64,000 bases of DNA from Fusobacterium perfoetens (lineage in GTDB: Bacteria; Fusobacteriota; Fusobacteriia; Fusobacteriales; Fusobacteriaceae), in contig NZ_JADYUD010000001.1 of NCBI RefSeq assembly GCF_021531595.1, forward strand, positions 124,001-188,000, read 5' to 3'. Positions within the stretch are counted from its first letter, which is position 1, and every line of letters begins with the position of its first letter. The position numbers and the translations under genes are program-made. Under the pieces are notes generated by a model. The model worked only from the letters and a program-made list of their open reading frames with translations, was not told the origin of the DNA and searched no databases. This document shows, in pieces, positions 33,683 to 42,337 of the stretch.

Positions 33683-35143
33683 ATGTTTAAAAGTGGAATA
33701 CTTGTAATGCTGATAACATTAGTCAGCAGAGTGCTTGGACTTGCAAGAAGTGTTGTTGTTGCTTATTATTTTGGTGTATCTGCAGGAACAGATGCTTTTT
33801 TCAGTGCATTTAAAATAAGTAATTTTTTCAGACAACTTCTTGGAGAAGGAGCACTAGGAACATCGTTTATCCCCATGTATAATGAAAAAGTTGAAAAGCA
33901 GGGGGAAGAAGAGGGGAAAAAATTTATTTTTTCAATTCTTAATATAGTTTTTATTTTTTCTGTTATAGTTTCACTTGGAATGATAGTATTTTCAAAAGAA
34001 ATAATAACAGTTATAGTGAGTGGATTTTCAGATGAAACAAAATTTATTGCATCTGATCTTTTAAAAATAATGTCAAGTTACTTCATTTTTATAAGCCTTT
34101 CAGGAATGATTTGTGCAGTGCTTAATAATTTTAAATGTTTTGCAGTGCCAGCATCAACTTCCATATTTTTCAATATTGCTATTCTTGGAGGAGCAATATT
34201 TTTTGGAAAAACTTATGGGATAAAAGCTATGGCTTATGGGGTTCTTGTAGGAGGTTTTTTACAACTTATAATAGTTCTTCCACAATTTTTTAAAAGAGTA
34301 GGAAGATATAGATTTAGGATTGATTTCAAAGATGAATATCTTAAAAGAATTTTTTATCTTATGGTTCCTATGCTTGTAGGAATTGTTGCAAGACAGTTTA
34401 ATACAATAGTAGATCAATTTTTTGCTTCATATCTTGAAACAGGAGGAGTATCAGCACTTGAAAATGCAACAAGAGTATATAATCTTCCTATAGGGGTTTT
34501 TGGAATATCAATTTCTACAGTAATTTATCCAGCTCTTTCAAAAAAAATTGTTAATAAAGATTTTAAAGCTGTAGAAGAGGATATTAAAAAAGGACTTAAT
34601 ATTTTATTGTTCTTAGTTGTGCCATCAACTATAGTTCTTACTATTTATTCAGAAGATGTAATAAGACTTATTTTTGAATATGGAAAATTTGGAGGAAGAG
34701 CAGTAAAGATAACTGCTGAATCACTTTTTTATTATTCTTTAGGACTTTATTTTTATACTGCAATACATCTTATGACAAGAGCTTTTTATGGAATGAAAAA
34801 CAGCAGAGATCCTGTTAAGTTTTCAATATCGGCAATTGTAATAAATATTCTTTTAAATGCTCTTTTAATAAATTCAATGGAATATAGAGGGCTTGCTCTT
34901 TCAACTTCTGTGGCAGCAATGGTAAACTTTTCATTACTTTTATATACATTTAGAAAAAAATATATTTCTCTGAGCTTAAAACCTGTTTGTATTTTTCTTA
35001 TAAAAGTTCTTATAAGTTCAATGATAGCAGTTGCAGCAAGCTTTTGGTTAAAAAATATTATAGTTAAACTTGCAGTATTTGGTGCAGTTTATCTTGCTTT
35101 ATGGGGATATACATTGTATAAGAAAAAATTAGAGGTATTTTAA
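33683..35143 (+). CDS. murJ: Lipid II flippase MurJ
   Basis: Flips lipid II, the peptidoglycan precursor, across the inner membrane. The 486-residue protein has about 14 hydrophobic helices and the MurJ N-terminus (LVMLITLVSRVLGLARSVVV with the conserved Arg residues), GTDAFFSAFKISNFFRQLLGEGALGTSFIP (about residues 35-64) and the LPIGVFGISISTVIYPALSK segment. It follows scpA by 16 bp and its stop shares one base with the next gene (TAATG). The neighbours are core. Confidence 0.95.
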   Translation: MFKSGILVMLITLVSRVLGLARSVVVAYYFGVSAGTDAFFSAFKISNFFRQLLGEGALGTSFIPMYNEKVEKQGEEEGKKFIFSILNIVFIFSVIVSLGMIVFSKEIITVIVSGFSDETKFIASDLLKIMSSYFIFISLSGMICAVLNNFKCFAVPASTSIFFNIAILGGAIFFGKTYGIKAMAYGVLVGGFLQLIIVLPQFFKRVGRYRFRIDFKDEYLKRIFYLMVPMLVGIVARQFNTIVDQFFASYLETGGVSALENATRVYNLPIGVFGISISTVIYPALSKKIVNKDFKAVEEDIKKGLNILLFLVVPSTIVLTIYSEDVIRLIFEYGKFGGRAVKITAESLFYYSLGLYFYTAIHLMTRAFYGMKNSRDPVKFSISAIVINILLNALLINSMEYRGLALSTSVAAMVNFSLLLYTFRKKYISLSLKPVCIFLIKVLISSMIAVAASFWLKNIIVKLAVFGAVYLALWGYTLYKKKLEVF

Positions 35144-36684
35144 TGGGAATTTCAAATTATAAAGTATACACACCATTTATATATGCTGATTTTATAACTG
35201 AACTTGCAATAAAAAACTATTTCTGTGAAGAGTATACTGAAGAAAAATTAAGAAATTTGAAAATAGCAGATCTTTCCTGTGGAACGGGAAATCTTCTTAC
35301 TGTAATGCTTATAAAACTTATAGAACTTTCAAAAAAAATAACAGGAAAATATTTTTTTAACTCAGATTGGATAAGAGGATATGATATTGATGAAAATGCT
35401 CTTGAAATCTATAAACAAGATGGGCAGGAGATTTTAAAAAGATATAATCTTAAAGGAGAAATTTTATTTTTTAAAGAAGATTCACTTTTAAGTGAAAAAA
35501 AAATAAAATATAATATAGTAATAGGAAATCCTCCATATTTAGGAGAAAAAAATCATCAAAAAATTTTTAGAAAGCTCAAGGAAACAGAGTTTGGAAGAAA
35601 ATATTATGAAAGTAAAATGGATTATTTCTATTATTTTATAGAAAAAGGTATTGATATTTTAGATGAAGAAGGAATTCTTGTGTATGTTACAACAAATTAC
35701 TGGCTTAAAGCTGACAGTGCGGTAATTTTAAGAAAAAAACTAAAAGAAGAGGGAAACTATACAGATATAATAGATTATAATATTTCCATATTTAAAGATG
35801 CTCCAGGTCAACATAATATGATTTTTTCATGGAAAAAAGAAAAGAAAAATGTAAATGATAAAATAAATATAGAAAAAGAAGGAAATAAATTTACTTTAAA
35901 AAATAGTAATCTTTATGATGAAAAAGGAAATATTATTCTTGTTGATGAAGAGAATAGAAAATTTAATAAAAAGATAAGTGAGAAAAGCACACATAAATTA
36001 GGAGAAATTTTTAATATCAATCAAGGAATAGTGACAGGGTGTGATAAGGCTTTTATTACAAAAGAATATAATGAAAAATTTAAAGAATATCTGAAACCAT
36101 TCTATAAGAATAAAGATATTTTTAAGTATAGCTGTATAGATAAAAATTATTTCTGGATATACTATATTGAAAAAACAGATGATATTTCAGATGAATTGAA
36201 AAATTTTTTTATGCCTTATAAAGAAACTTTATTAAAAAGAAGAGAAGTAAGAAAAGGTGCTTTAAAATGGTGGCAGCTTTTATGGGCAAGAGATAAAAAT
36301 ATAATGAAGGATGAAAAAATTCTTGTAAGGCAAAGATGTAAAACTAATTTTTTTGCATATAGTAAAGGAGAATTTTATGGAAGTGCAGATATATATTATC
36401 TGACTTTAAAAGATAGATATTTTAATATTTTTTATATTCTAGGATATCTTAACTCTAAAATTTTTTATAGATGGTATAAAAATAACGGAAAACATAAAGG
36501 ATATAATCTTGAATTTTATACTACCCCTTTAAAGCAAGTCCCTTTATTTTATCCGAGTAATGATAAAAATAATGAGATTTTATATGTTGAAAATTTAGTT
36601 AAAAAACAGATAGAAAATTATTCAGAAGAAGTTCAGAATGAAATAGATAAATATTTTGAAAAGGTATATTTAGATAAAAATTAA
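35143..36684 (+). CDS. N6-adenine DNA methyltransferase (Eco57I/TaqI-like), no nuclease domain
   Basis: A 513-residue type II-like adenine methyltransferase. Motif I is ADLSCGTGNLL (about residues 42-52), motif IV is NPPY in IVIGNPPYLGEK (about 125-136), and LVYVTTNYWLKA follows. The C-terminal half (about residues 280-500) looks like a target-recognition domain with CDKAFITKEY...RQRCKTNFFAYS...YILGYLNSKIFYRWY, as in Eco57I-type enzymes. No restriction nuclease is encoded beside it. Its ATG overlaps the murJ stop by one base, so it is translated from the murJ message, an odd context for a DNA methyltransferase. A terminator follows. Confidence 0.85.
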   Translation: MGISNYKVYTPFIYADFITELAIKNYFCEEYTEEKLRNLKIADLSCGTGNLLTVMLIKLIELSKKITGKYFFNSDWIRGYDIDENALEIYKQDGQEILKRYNLKGEILFFKEDSLLSEKKIKYNIVIGNPPYLGEKNHQKIFRKLKETEFGRKYYESKMDYFYYFIEKGIDILDEEGILVYVTTNYWLKADSAVILRKKLKEEGNYTDIIDYNISIFKDAPGQHNMIFSWKKEKKNVNDKINIEKEGNKFTLKNSNLYDEKGNIILVDEENRKFNKKISEKSTHKLGEIFNINQGIVTGCDKAFITKEYNEKFKEYLKPFYKNKDIFKYSCIDKNYFWIYYIEKTDDISDELKNFFMPYKETLLKRREVRKGALKWWQLLWARDKNIMKDEKILVRQRCKTNFFAYSKGEFYGSADIYYLTLKDRYFNIFYILGYLNSKIFYRWYKNNGKHKGYNLEFYTTPLKQVPLFYPSNDKNNEILYVENLVKKQIENYSEEVQNEIDKYFEKVYLDKN

Positions 36685-36712
36685 AAGAGAGCTTATACGC
36701 TCTCTTTTTGTT
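36683..36712. terminator. Bidirectional terminator after the methyltransferase
   Basis: AAAAGAGAGC (36683-36692) pairs with GCTCTCTTTTT (36699-36709) around TTATAC. It also follows the stop of the convergent alarmone synthetase gene. Confidence 0.85.
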
Positions 36713-37492
36713 TTACTTAAATTTATTATCAAGTTCTCTGTCGTCAGAATACTCCATATTTTCAGTTACAGCAGGTTTTAAATTTTTAATAAATGTTCCC
36801 ATTTCATCAGCACTTCCAACTATTCTGTTAAAAATGCTTAAATAATCATTTAAAATAGGATTATCTACATCATAAGGATATCTTATAATATGATCAATTT
36901 CGCTCCATGCTTCTTCAAAAACAGTTCTTACCTGCATTTCAACATAAAATTTTTCTCCTGTTTCAGATTCTGTCTGAATAAGATAATGTACAGAACGATA
37001 ACCATGTTCTCTTACTATAATTTCACAGTTAAGATGTTTCATGGTTTCTTTAAGAAGATCCATGTTGTAATCACCAGGTCTTACATTTATTTGTGGAGTT
37101 TCTGCTACATCCCAAAACTTTAAAATTTCATTGTGAATATCAATCCAATCATCTTTAAAAAGATGAAGAACTCTTACTCCTATAAGGTCTGTTACAATTT
37201 CTTTATAGTTTTTAACAGATATATTTCTATCTACATACTTTTTCCCTTTTCTTATTATTTTTTCTATAAGATGGGCAGGTTTCTTTACTCTTCTTCTTAC
37301 AGAGTGGACAGTTTTGGTGTCAATAAGTTTAAAAGTAAATTCATCTGCAAGTTTTTCAAGAGTTGGAACAAGAGTTATATAGTCATCATGGATTTTTACA
37401 AGTTCATCCCAGTTAAGACCTGTTGACTCAAAATATTCCTCCTCAATTGAAAATTTTTCAAAAAAGTTTTTTCTGTCCAGCAATTTTTTCAC
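36713..37492 (-). CDS. Small alarmone synthetase (RelA/SpoT synthetase domain)
   Basis: A 259-residue protein with only the (p)ppGpp synthetase fold, without HD hydrolase or TGS/ACT domains. The nucleotide-binding motifs are seen: VRRRVKKPAHLIEKI, DLIGVRVLHLFKDD (about residues 103-116) with the catalytic Asp, REHGYRSVHYLIQTES, and EMQVRTVFEEAWSEIDH (about 184-200). This is the plan of RelQ/RelP-type enzymes. It would raise ppGpp under stress. An alternative bifunctional role is unlikely at this length. It lies 50 bp downstream of the acidic-protein gene (start 37492, stop of the latter 37543) and may be part of the same transcript. Confidence 0.88.
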   Translation of the reverse strand: MKKLLDRKNFFEKFSIEEEYFESTGLNWDELVKIHDDYITLVPTLEKLADEFTFKLIDTKTVHSVRRRVKKPAHLIEKIIRKGKKYVDRNISVKNYKEIVTDLIGVRVLHLFKDDWIDIHNEILKFWDVAETPQINVRPGDYNMDLLKETMKHLNCEIIVREHGYRSVHYLIQTESETGEKFYVEMQVRTVFEEAWSEIDHIIRYPYDVDNPILNDYLSIFNRIVGSADEMGTFIKNLKPAVTENMEYSDDRELDNKFK

Positions 37493-37542
37493 CTCTTTCA
37501 GTTTTTATTTCTATTACTTACCAAAACTTAAAAATTTAAAGT

Positions 37543-38847
37543 TTAATTTTCTAATTTTGACAATTCAATTAAGCAAGGTTTTCTGTAGCCTGCTGTTTTT
37601 TCTTTAAAAATATTATTTTTTTCAAGAGGATTTCTAAGAGTTATTTTTTCTTCTATAACTAAGTTTTTATCAACTTTATGCTTTCTTTTTATAATCAGGA
37701 AATCTCCTTCATGTAAATTGTAATTTTCATTTTTAAAATTAAAATTACACCATGTCTCTATCATTCTGTTTTCTCTTAAAGCTGCATTAAGCTCAAGAAG
37801 ATAATAGATATTTTCACACTCAGGAAGTTTATCAGCTTGGAATTTGTATCCTGATTTATTAAGTGTTTCAAAGAAATGCTGAACGGTTTTTATTCTCATA
37901 AGTTCTATTCTGTCTTCAGCTGTAATATCTCCATAGAGATTATTTACTTTAAATGAAATAGGTGCTCCACTAAATATTTTTTCAAGCATCTCTAAGACTT
38001 TAAGCATTCTTGAATTTTTTATAAGAGAGCTTATTTCATATGAGCGAACACTTCCATAAGCTTTTATAGTGTCATTATTAAGTGAAACACTTAGTCCAAG
38101 TTTAAATTCTCTATGTTTTACTTCAAGCATTTTTATAGATTCATTAGAAACGATTCTTAAATGACAATTATTGATACTGTCATTTCCTATTTTTATTCCT
38201 GTATTTCCAATTACAACCTGATTAGGAAAAGTCATTCCTTCGGGAATATTAGAAATTTTAATAGGGAGCTGAGAAAGCTTTAAAGAACTATATTTAATCT
38301 CTAAAGCTGTTTCAAATTTTCCCATATCCTGAGAAAAATCAAAAGAAACAGTTTTAGGTTCATATATATTTTCAGTTTCTTTAATTTCATTTATAATTTC
38401 AGTATCTGAAAGAATTTTTTCAGGATCAGGAGATATAGCATCAGATAAAGTTATATTTTCACTTTCTGAGCTTTCAACTTTTGTTTCTTTTTTAATTTCT
38501 TTTTCTTGAGAGAAATTATTTTCAGTAGAAATGTTATTTCCAAAAAGTTGATATTGTTTTTCTGTTATAGCTTCAAAGCTTTCAGTATCTTCTAAATTTT
38601 TCTGCAGTTCTTCAGTTTTGCTTTCTGTCGGTAGTTCTTTTATGCAGTTTTCAGTAGTATCAATTTTTTCTTCAGTAATTTCTTTAAATGTAAGATTTTT
38701 TTCTAAAGATTGAGAAACTTCAGGCAGAACATTTTCAGCAGCATTATTTTCTATTTCAATTGTGCTTTCTTGAGAAAGATTACTAATACTTTCAATCTCA
38801 TTATTTTCTATCCTGCTATTTTCTGCTTCATCTTCTGATACTACCAT
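37543..38847 (-). CDS. Unknown acidic protein, partner of the SIR2-like gene
   Basis: I do not recognise the family. The 434-residue product has two parts: residues 1-165 are Glu/Asn/Ser/Thr-rich, low complexity and probably disordered, with many short acidic repeats (EENNE, TEEKI, ESSESEN); residues 165-434 look globular, with FDFSQDMGKFETALEIKYSSLKLSQLPIKI (about 171-200, an amphipathic beta run) and a helical MLKVLEMLEKIFSGAPISFKV block. No Cys cluster, signal or membrane segment. Its ATG overlaps the stop of the SIR2-like gene by seven bases (ATGGTAG), so the two are coupled. No function can be given. Confidence 0.6.
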   Translation of the reverse strand: MVVSEDEAENSRIENNEIESISNLSQESTIEIENNAAENVLPEVSQSLEKNLTFKEITEEKIDTTENCIKELPTESKTEELQKNLEDTESFEAITEKQYQLFGNNISTENNFSQEKEIKKETKVESSESENITLSDAISPDPEKILSDTEIINEIKETENIYEPKTVSFDFSQDMGKFETALEIKYSSLKLSQLPIKISNIPEGMTFPNQVVIGNTGIKIGNDSINNCHLRIVSNESIKMLEVKHREFKLGLSVSLNNDTIKAYGSVRSYEISSLIKNSRMLKVLEMLEKIFSGAPISFKVNNLYGDITAEDRIELMRIKTVQHFFETLNKSGYKFQADKLPECENIYYLLELNAALRENRMIETWCNFNFKNENYNLHEGDFLIIKRKHKVDKNLVIEEKITLRNPLEKNNIFKEKTAGYRKPCLIELSKLEN

Positions 38848-39674
38848 TGGAACTTTTTTTCGTTCATCAACTCACTGTATAACTGGGGGAATAGTTTATT
38901 TAAATCTATATTAGGATTTTTTGTATAATTTTTAAGTTCTCTGAAAAATTCATATTCAGTTGAAGCAAGAACTTTAATATTATACTTATTGAAAAATTCC
39001 ATTACCTTTGGATTTAAAATAGAATTTGATGTTATTACATACATAGGTTTTATATCTTCGCAATTTCTGCTTAAAATGAAATCAAGAATTGTAAAGAAAT
39101 CAGAATCATCAAAATCTACCCCTAAAAAAATTGTACTTCTATGCTTAAGTTCATATCTTATACTATCCCAAAAAACAGTATAGAAAGGAAGAACTCTAAG
39201 TCTTCTGAAATCTTGCTCTGTTACAGCACAATTTTCATAGTTACTTAAATCTCCAAGAACTTTATAAAGTCTTACCTTTCCATCAGTAAAAATTTCCTTA
39301 TCATATGGTGTGATTTTTTTAACCCTTGTACTTTCTTCTATTGAAGAATCATAGTTTGTATTTATAACTGCTCCTACCAAATCAGCTTCTATAAGAGCAT
39401 CAAGATAACAGTTACTGCTCTTTTTATACTCATATATTCCTTGTATTTTTTTATACAGCGACTGCTTCGTTCCTATTACAGAATCTACAAAACATTGACT
39501 GACTTCAAACAAAGAATGTCTGTCATTAAAGCTTTTTATATTTTTAAATTTTATTTGATTAGCTAAAATTTCAACGAGTCCATCTCTGCTTGGGAAGCCA
39601 TTAGATTTTTCAAAAAAATTGCCAGTACATATATTAAGTTTTTTTTCTAAGTCAAGTTTTTCAAAAAAGCTCAT
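38841..39674 (-). CDS. SIR2-like domain protein (degenerate catalytic His)
   Basis: The 277-residue protein has the SIR2 fold as judged by AVINTNYDSSIEE (the TNYD motif, Asn105-Asp109), YKVLGDLSNYENCAVTEQDF (about residues 137-156) and TIFLGVDFDDSDF (about 181-193). In SIR2 NAD enzymes the second motif is HGD; here it reads LGD, with Leu140 in place of the catalytic His. The Gly-rich GAGxS loop near residue 17 is also replaced (CTGNFFEKSNGFPS). It therefore probably does not hydrolyse NAD in the usual way. GAGG precedes the ATG, and a TTGAGA-17-TATACT promoter lies upstream. Confidence 0.65.
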   Translation of the reverse strand: MSFFEKLDLEKKLNICTGNFFEKSNGFPSRDGLVEILANQIKFKNIKSFNDRHSLFEVSQCFVDSVIGTKQSLYKKIQGIYEYKKSSNCYLDALIEADLVGAVINTNYDSSIEESTRVKKITPYDKEIFTDGKVRLYKVLGDLSNYENCAVTEQDFRRLRVLPFYTVFWDSIRYELKHRSTIFLGVDFDDSDFFTILDFILSRNCEDIKPMYVITSNSILNPKVMEFFNKYNIKVLASTEYEFFRELKNYTKNPNIDLNKLFPQLYSELMNEKKFQW

Positions 39675-39712
39675 ATAATAACCTCGCTTATAAATTTAAT
39701 GTATTCACTATA

Positions 39713-39741
39713 AGTATATACTATATTTATAAAATTCTCAA
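39713..39741 (-). promoter_or_regulatory. Promoter of the SIR2-like/acidic-protein unit
   Basis: On the minus strand TTGAGA (39736-39741), 17 bp, TATACT (39713-39718), about 35 bp upstream of the SIR2-like ATG. Confidence 0.6.
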
Positions 39742-39829
39742 TGAAATATTAAAAAAATAGTGTATAATGTATTAGGGTAAAGAATTAAATTTTTTTTAAT
39801 AAAAAATAGCCATCAAAAAGGAGGAGTAT

Positions 39830-41284
39830 ATGTTACAGCAGGTATTTCATTTACTTGGAGATTACATCTTCGTTGCAAACATCTTTTTAGCATCTGTAGT
39901 TCTTTTCTTTGAGAGGAAAAGACCAGTATACACTTTGTTTTGGATAACTATTTTGCTTTTAACTTCATATTTTGGTTTTATTGCATATTTGTTTTTTGGT
40001 ATGAAATTTTATAAAAAAAGAAATACAGAAAAATTTTATACAAGAAATTTTTTAAGACAGATATATAAAGAAAACCATTATAAAGTTCAGCTTGTGGAAA
40101 AGAGAACTAAACTTGTAAGCTACATTGTAAAATCTGTAGGAAATAAAGTTACATATCTTAATAATGTTTATTTCTTTAAAGAAGGAAATTCTTTTTTTCA
40201 GAGAATGATTGAAGATATAAGAAATGCAAAAGAAACAATAAATATGGAGTATTATATTTTCAGTGATGATGAGTTTGGAAGTGGAATATATGACGAACTT
40301 ATTTTAAAAGCACAAGAAGGAGTTAAAATTAAAATAATTATTGACGGGATAGGAACAAAAATTCTTAAAAGAAAAAGAATAAAGCAGCTTGAAAAAGCTG
40401 GTATAAAAGTAAAAACTTTTTTTCCTTCTCATTTTCCATTTTTCAGATTTGGAAATTTAAGAGCAAATTATCGTGATCATAGAAAAATGTGTATAATTGA
40501 CAGTCTAATATTATATACAGGAGGCTTCAATATAGGAAATGAATATATAGGCAAAGGAAAGCTTGGCAACTGGAGAGATACAGGTGCAAGGATAAATGGA
40601 GAAATAGCAGTTGATGCTGACAGAGAATTTTATATTTCATGGAACTTTGTTCATAAAGGAGTTAATCTGAGAGATATTGACAAACAACTTCGTAGTAAAG
40701 TGAATAATATTGAAGAGAGAAAAGAAAAATTTCATATAAATGCTATGCAGATTGTAAGCAGTGGCCCTAACTATCAGACAAGAACAATTCGTGATTGCTT
40801 TATGAATCTTATAATGAGTGCCAAAAGAAGTATATATATAGAAACACCATACTTTGTTCCTGATGACTTGCTCCTTGACTGCTTGAGAATAGCGATTATG
40901 TCAGGTGTGGAAGTAAAGATAATAGTTCCTTATATAGGAGATCATCCTTTTGTTTATTGGGCAAATCAAGGATTTATTGTAGAACTTTTAGAAATGGGAG
41001 CTGAAGTATACAGATATACTGATGGATTTTTCCACAGTAAACTTATAATAATAGATAATGAAGTAGCTTCTTTTGGAAGTGCTAATTTTGATTACAGAAG
41101 TCTTTATCAAAACTTTGAGATTAACTTTAATGTCTATGATTTAGAGCTTGTTGGTCACTTGAGACAAATATTCTTTGAAGATATTTCAAAATCTGTCTCT
41201 TTAGACTATAAGGTTATGAAAGAAAGAAATGTATCTGAAAAAATAAAAGAGTCTATATGCAGATTAATATCTCCAGTAATTTAA
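39830..41284 (+). CDS. cls: Cardiolipin synthase
   Basis: Makes cardiolipin from two phosphatidylglycerols at the inner membrane. The 484-residue protein has two N-terminal transmembrane helices (about residues 10-28 and 38-56) and two phospholipase-D HKD motifs: YRDHRKMCIIDSLILYTGG (about residues 218-236) and FFHSKLIIIDNEVASFGSAN (about 398-417). The ribosome site is GGAGG, and cls is followed 12 bp later by a PHP-domain gene. The synthase family is clear; ClsA versus ClsB type is not separated. Confidence 0.94.
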   Translation: MLQQVFHLLGDYIFVANIFLASVVLFFERKRPVYTLFWITILLLTSYFGFIAYLFFGMKFYKKRNTEKFYTRNFLRQIYKENHYKVQLVEKRTKLVSYIVKSVGNKVTYLNNVYFFKEGNSFFQRMIEDIRNAKETINMEYYIFSDDEFGSGIYDELILKAQEGVKIKIIIDGIGTKILKRKRIKQLEKAGIKVKTFFPSHFPFFRFGNLRANYRDHRKMCIIDSLILYTGGFNIGNEYIGKGKLGNWRDTGARINGEIAVDADREFYISWNFVHKGVNLRDIDKQLRSKVNNIEERKEKFHINAMQIVSSGPNYQTRTIRDCFMNLIMSAKRSIYIETPYFVPDDLLLDCLRIAIMSGVEVKIIVPYIGDHPFVYWANQGFIVELLEMGAEVYRYTDGFFHSKLIIIDNEVASFGSANFDYRSLYQNFEINFNVYDLELVGHLRQIFFEDISKSVSLDYKVMKERNVSEKIKESICRLISPVI

Positions 41285-41296
41285 GGAGGAAATAAA

Positions 41297-42046
41297 ATGG
41301 GTTTAGATGATTTGGATGATTTTTTTAAGAATTTTTATACAGACAGACATAAGGATAAAACCTTTGTAGATCTTCATCTTCATACAAATTATTCAGATGG
41401 CTTTATAAGTGGAAAAAGTCTTTTACATTATTTAGAGGATAAAAATTATCTGATAGCTGTAACAGATCATAATGCAGTTGGAGGAAATATCCTTTTAAGA
41501 AAATTGGGAATAAATGTTATTCCAGCAATAGAACTTGGTTGCTGTGATGGTTTTGAACTTCTTATCTATTTTGCTTCAGAAGATGATATGGTATATTTTT
41601 ATAAGGGATATGTTGAACCTAATAAAAATAAAATAAGAATGGCAAAGACAACAAAAGATATAGAATATTATTTAAGGGCTCTTGAAAATTTCAAATGTTA
41701 TAAATCAATTCCACATATAGCAGGAGTAGCTCAGAAAAATTTTATAAAGAATAAAGATTATATTTATAATATTATAGGTAGGGTTGATGCAATAGAAATT
41801 CATAACCATGCTCTTCCAAATTCAAGAAATCTTATAGCTCAAGAAATTCAAAAAAAATACAATCTAGGAATCACTTTTGGAAGTGACAGCCATTTTATGG
41901 ACGAGATAAAAGCTTTTTATAAATATTTTAATGAAATAAAAGAAAAGAAGAGTCTGGCAAATGAATATTTTCAAAAGATGAAACTTCTTGGAGGACTTGG
42001 ACAAAAACATCTTATGTATGGTTTGAAAGGAAGCTTGGAAAAATAA
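41297..42046 (+). CDS. PHP-domain phosphoesterase
   Basis: A second PHP-fold protein in the window (249 residues), different from the one at 9937. Motifs: FVDLHLHTNYSDG (about residues 23-35), IAVTDHNAVGG (about 52-62), GSDSHFMDE near residue 200, and EIHNHALPNSR. These match the metal-binding set of PHP phosphoesterases, including 3',5'-nucleotide and ribose-bisphosphate phosphatases. Its substrate cannot be read. It lies 12 bp after cls and so is likely co-transcribed. Confidence 0.82.
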   Translation: MGLDDLDDFFKNFYTDRHKDKTFVDLHLHTNYSDGFISGKSLLHYLEDKNYLIAVTDHNAVGGNILLRKLGINVIPAIELGCCDGFELLIYFASEDDMVYFYKGYVEPNKNKIRMAKTTKDIEYYLRALENFKCYKSIPHIAGVAQKNFIKNKDYIYNIIGRVDAIEIHNHALPNSRNLIAQEIQKKYNLGITFGSDSHFMDEIKAFYKYFNEIKEKKSLANEYFQKMKLLGGLGQKHLMYGLKGSLEK

Positions 42047-42074
42047 ATTACTTCAAAAAAAAAGAAAAGTATTG

Positions 42075-42080
42075 TATAAT
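42075..42080 (+). promoter_or_regulatory. -10 box of the tRNA-Arg gene
   Basis: A perfect TATAAT nine bases before the mature tRNA start. No good -35 box is seen in the preceding A-rich stretch, which may be covered by the 3' end of the PHP gene. Confidence 0.5.
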
Positions 42081-42088
42081 GTTTGAGT

Positions 42089-42165
42089 GATTCTGTAGCT
42101 CAGTTGGATAGAGCAACGCCCTCCTAAGGCGTAGGTCATGCGTTCAATTCGCATCAGAATCGCCA
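42089..42165 (+). tRNA. tRNA-Arg (anticodon CCT)
   Basis: Acceptor arms GATTCTG (42089-42095) and CAGAATC (42155-42161) pair; the D loop has AGTTGGATAG, the T loop TTCAATT, and the anticodon loop CTCCTAA gives anticodon CCT at 42123-42125, which reads AGG. The CCA end is encoded (42163-42165). It is a single tRNA gene between a PHP gene and lepA. Confidence 0.95.
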
Positions 42166-42200
42166 GATATAAAATTAAAATTATTAAGATAAATTTTGAA

Positions 42201-42227
42201 AAAGACTGTTTCAGACAGTCTTTTTTT
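42201..42227 (+). terminator. Terminator of the tRNA-Arg gene
   Basis: AAAGACTGT (42201-42209) pairs with ACAGTCTTT (42215-42223), followed by TTTT and CCC. Confidence 0.85.
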
Positions 42228-42275
42228 CCCTTAAAAAACAACTTAAAAGTAAAATAATAAAATTTTTAACTTGTG

Positions 42276-42304
42276 TTGCATTTTTTTTTCATTTCTTTTA
42301 TAAT
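42276..42304 (+). promoter_or_regulatory. Promoter of lepA
   Basis: TTGCAT (42276-42281), 17 bp of T-rich spacer, TATAAT (42299-42304), 34 bp upstream of the GTG start. Confidence 0.6.
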
Positions 42305-42337
42305 AAAATAATGAATATAATTATTTGGGAGGTTTAA

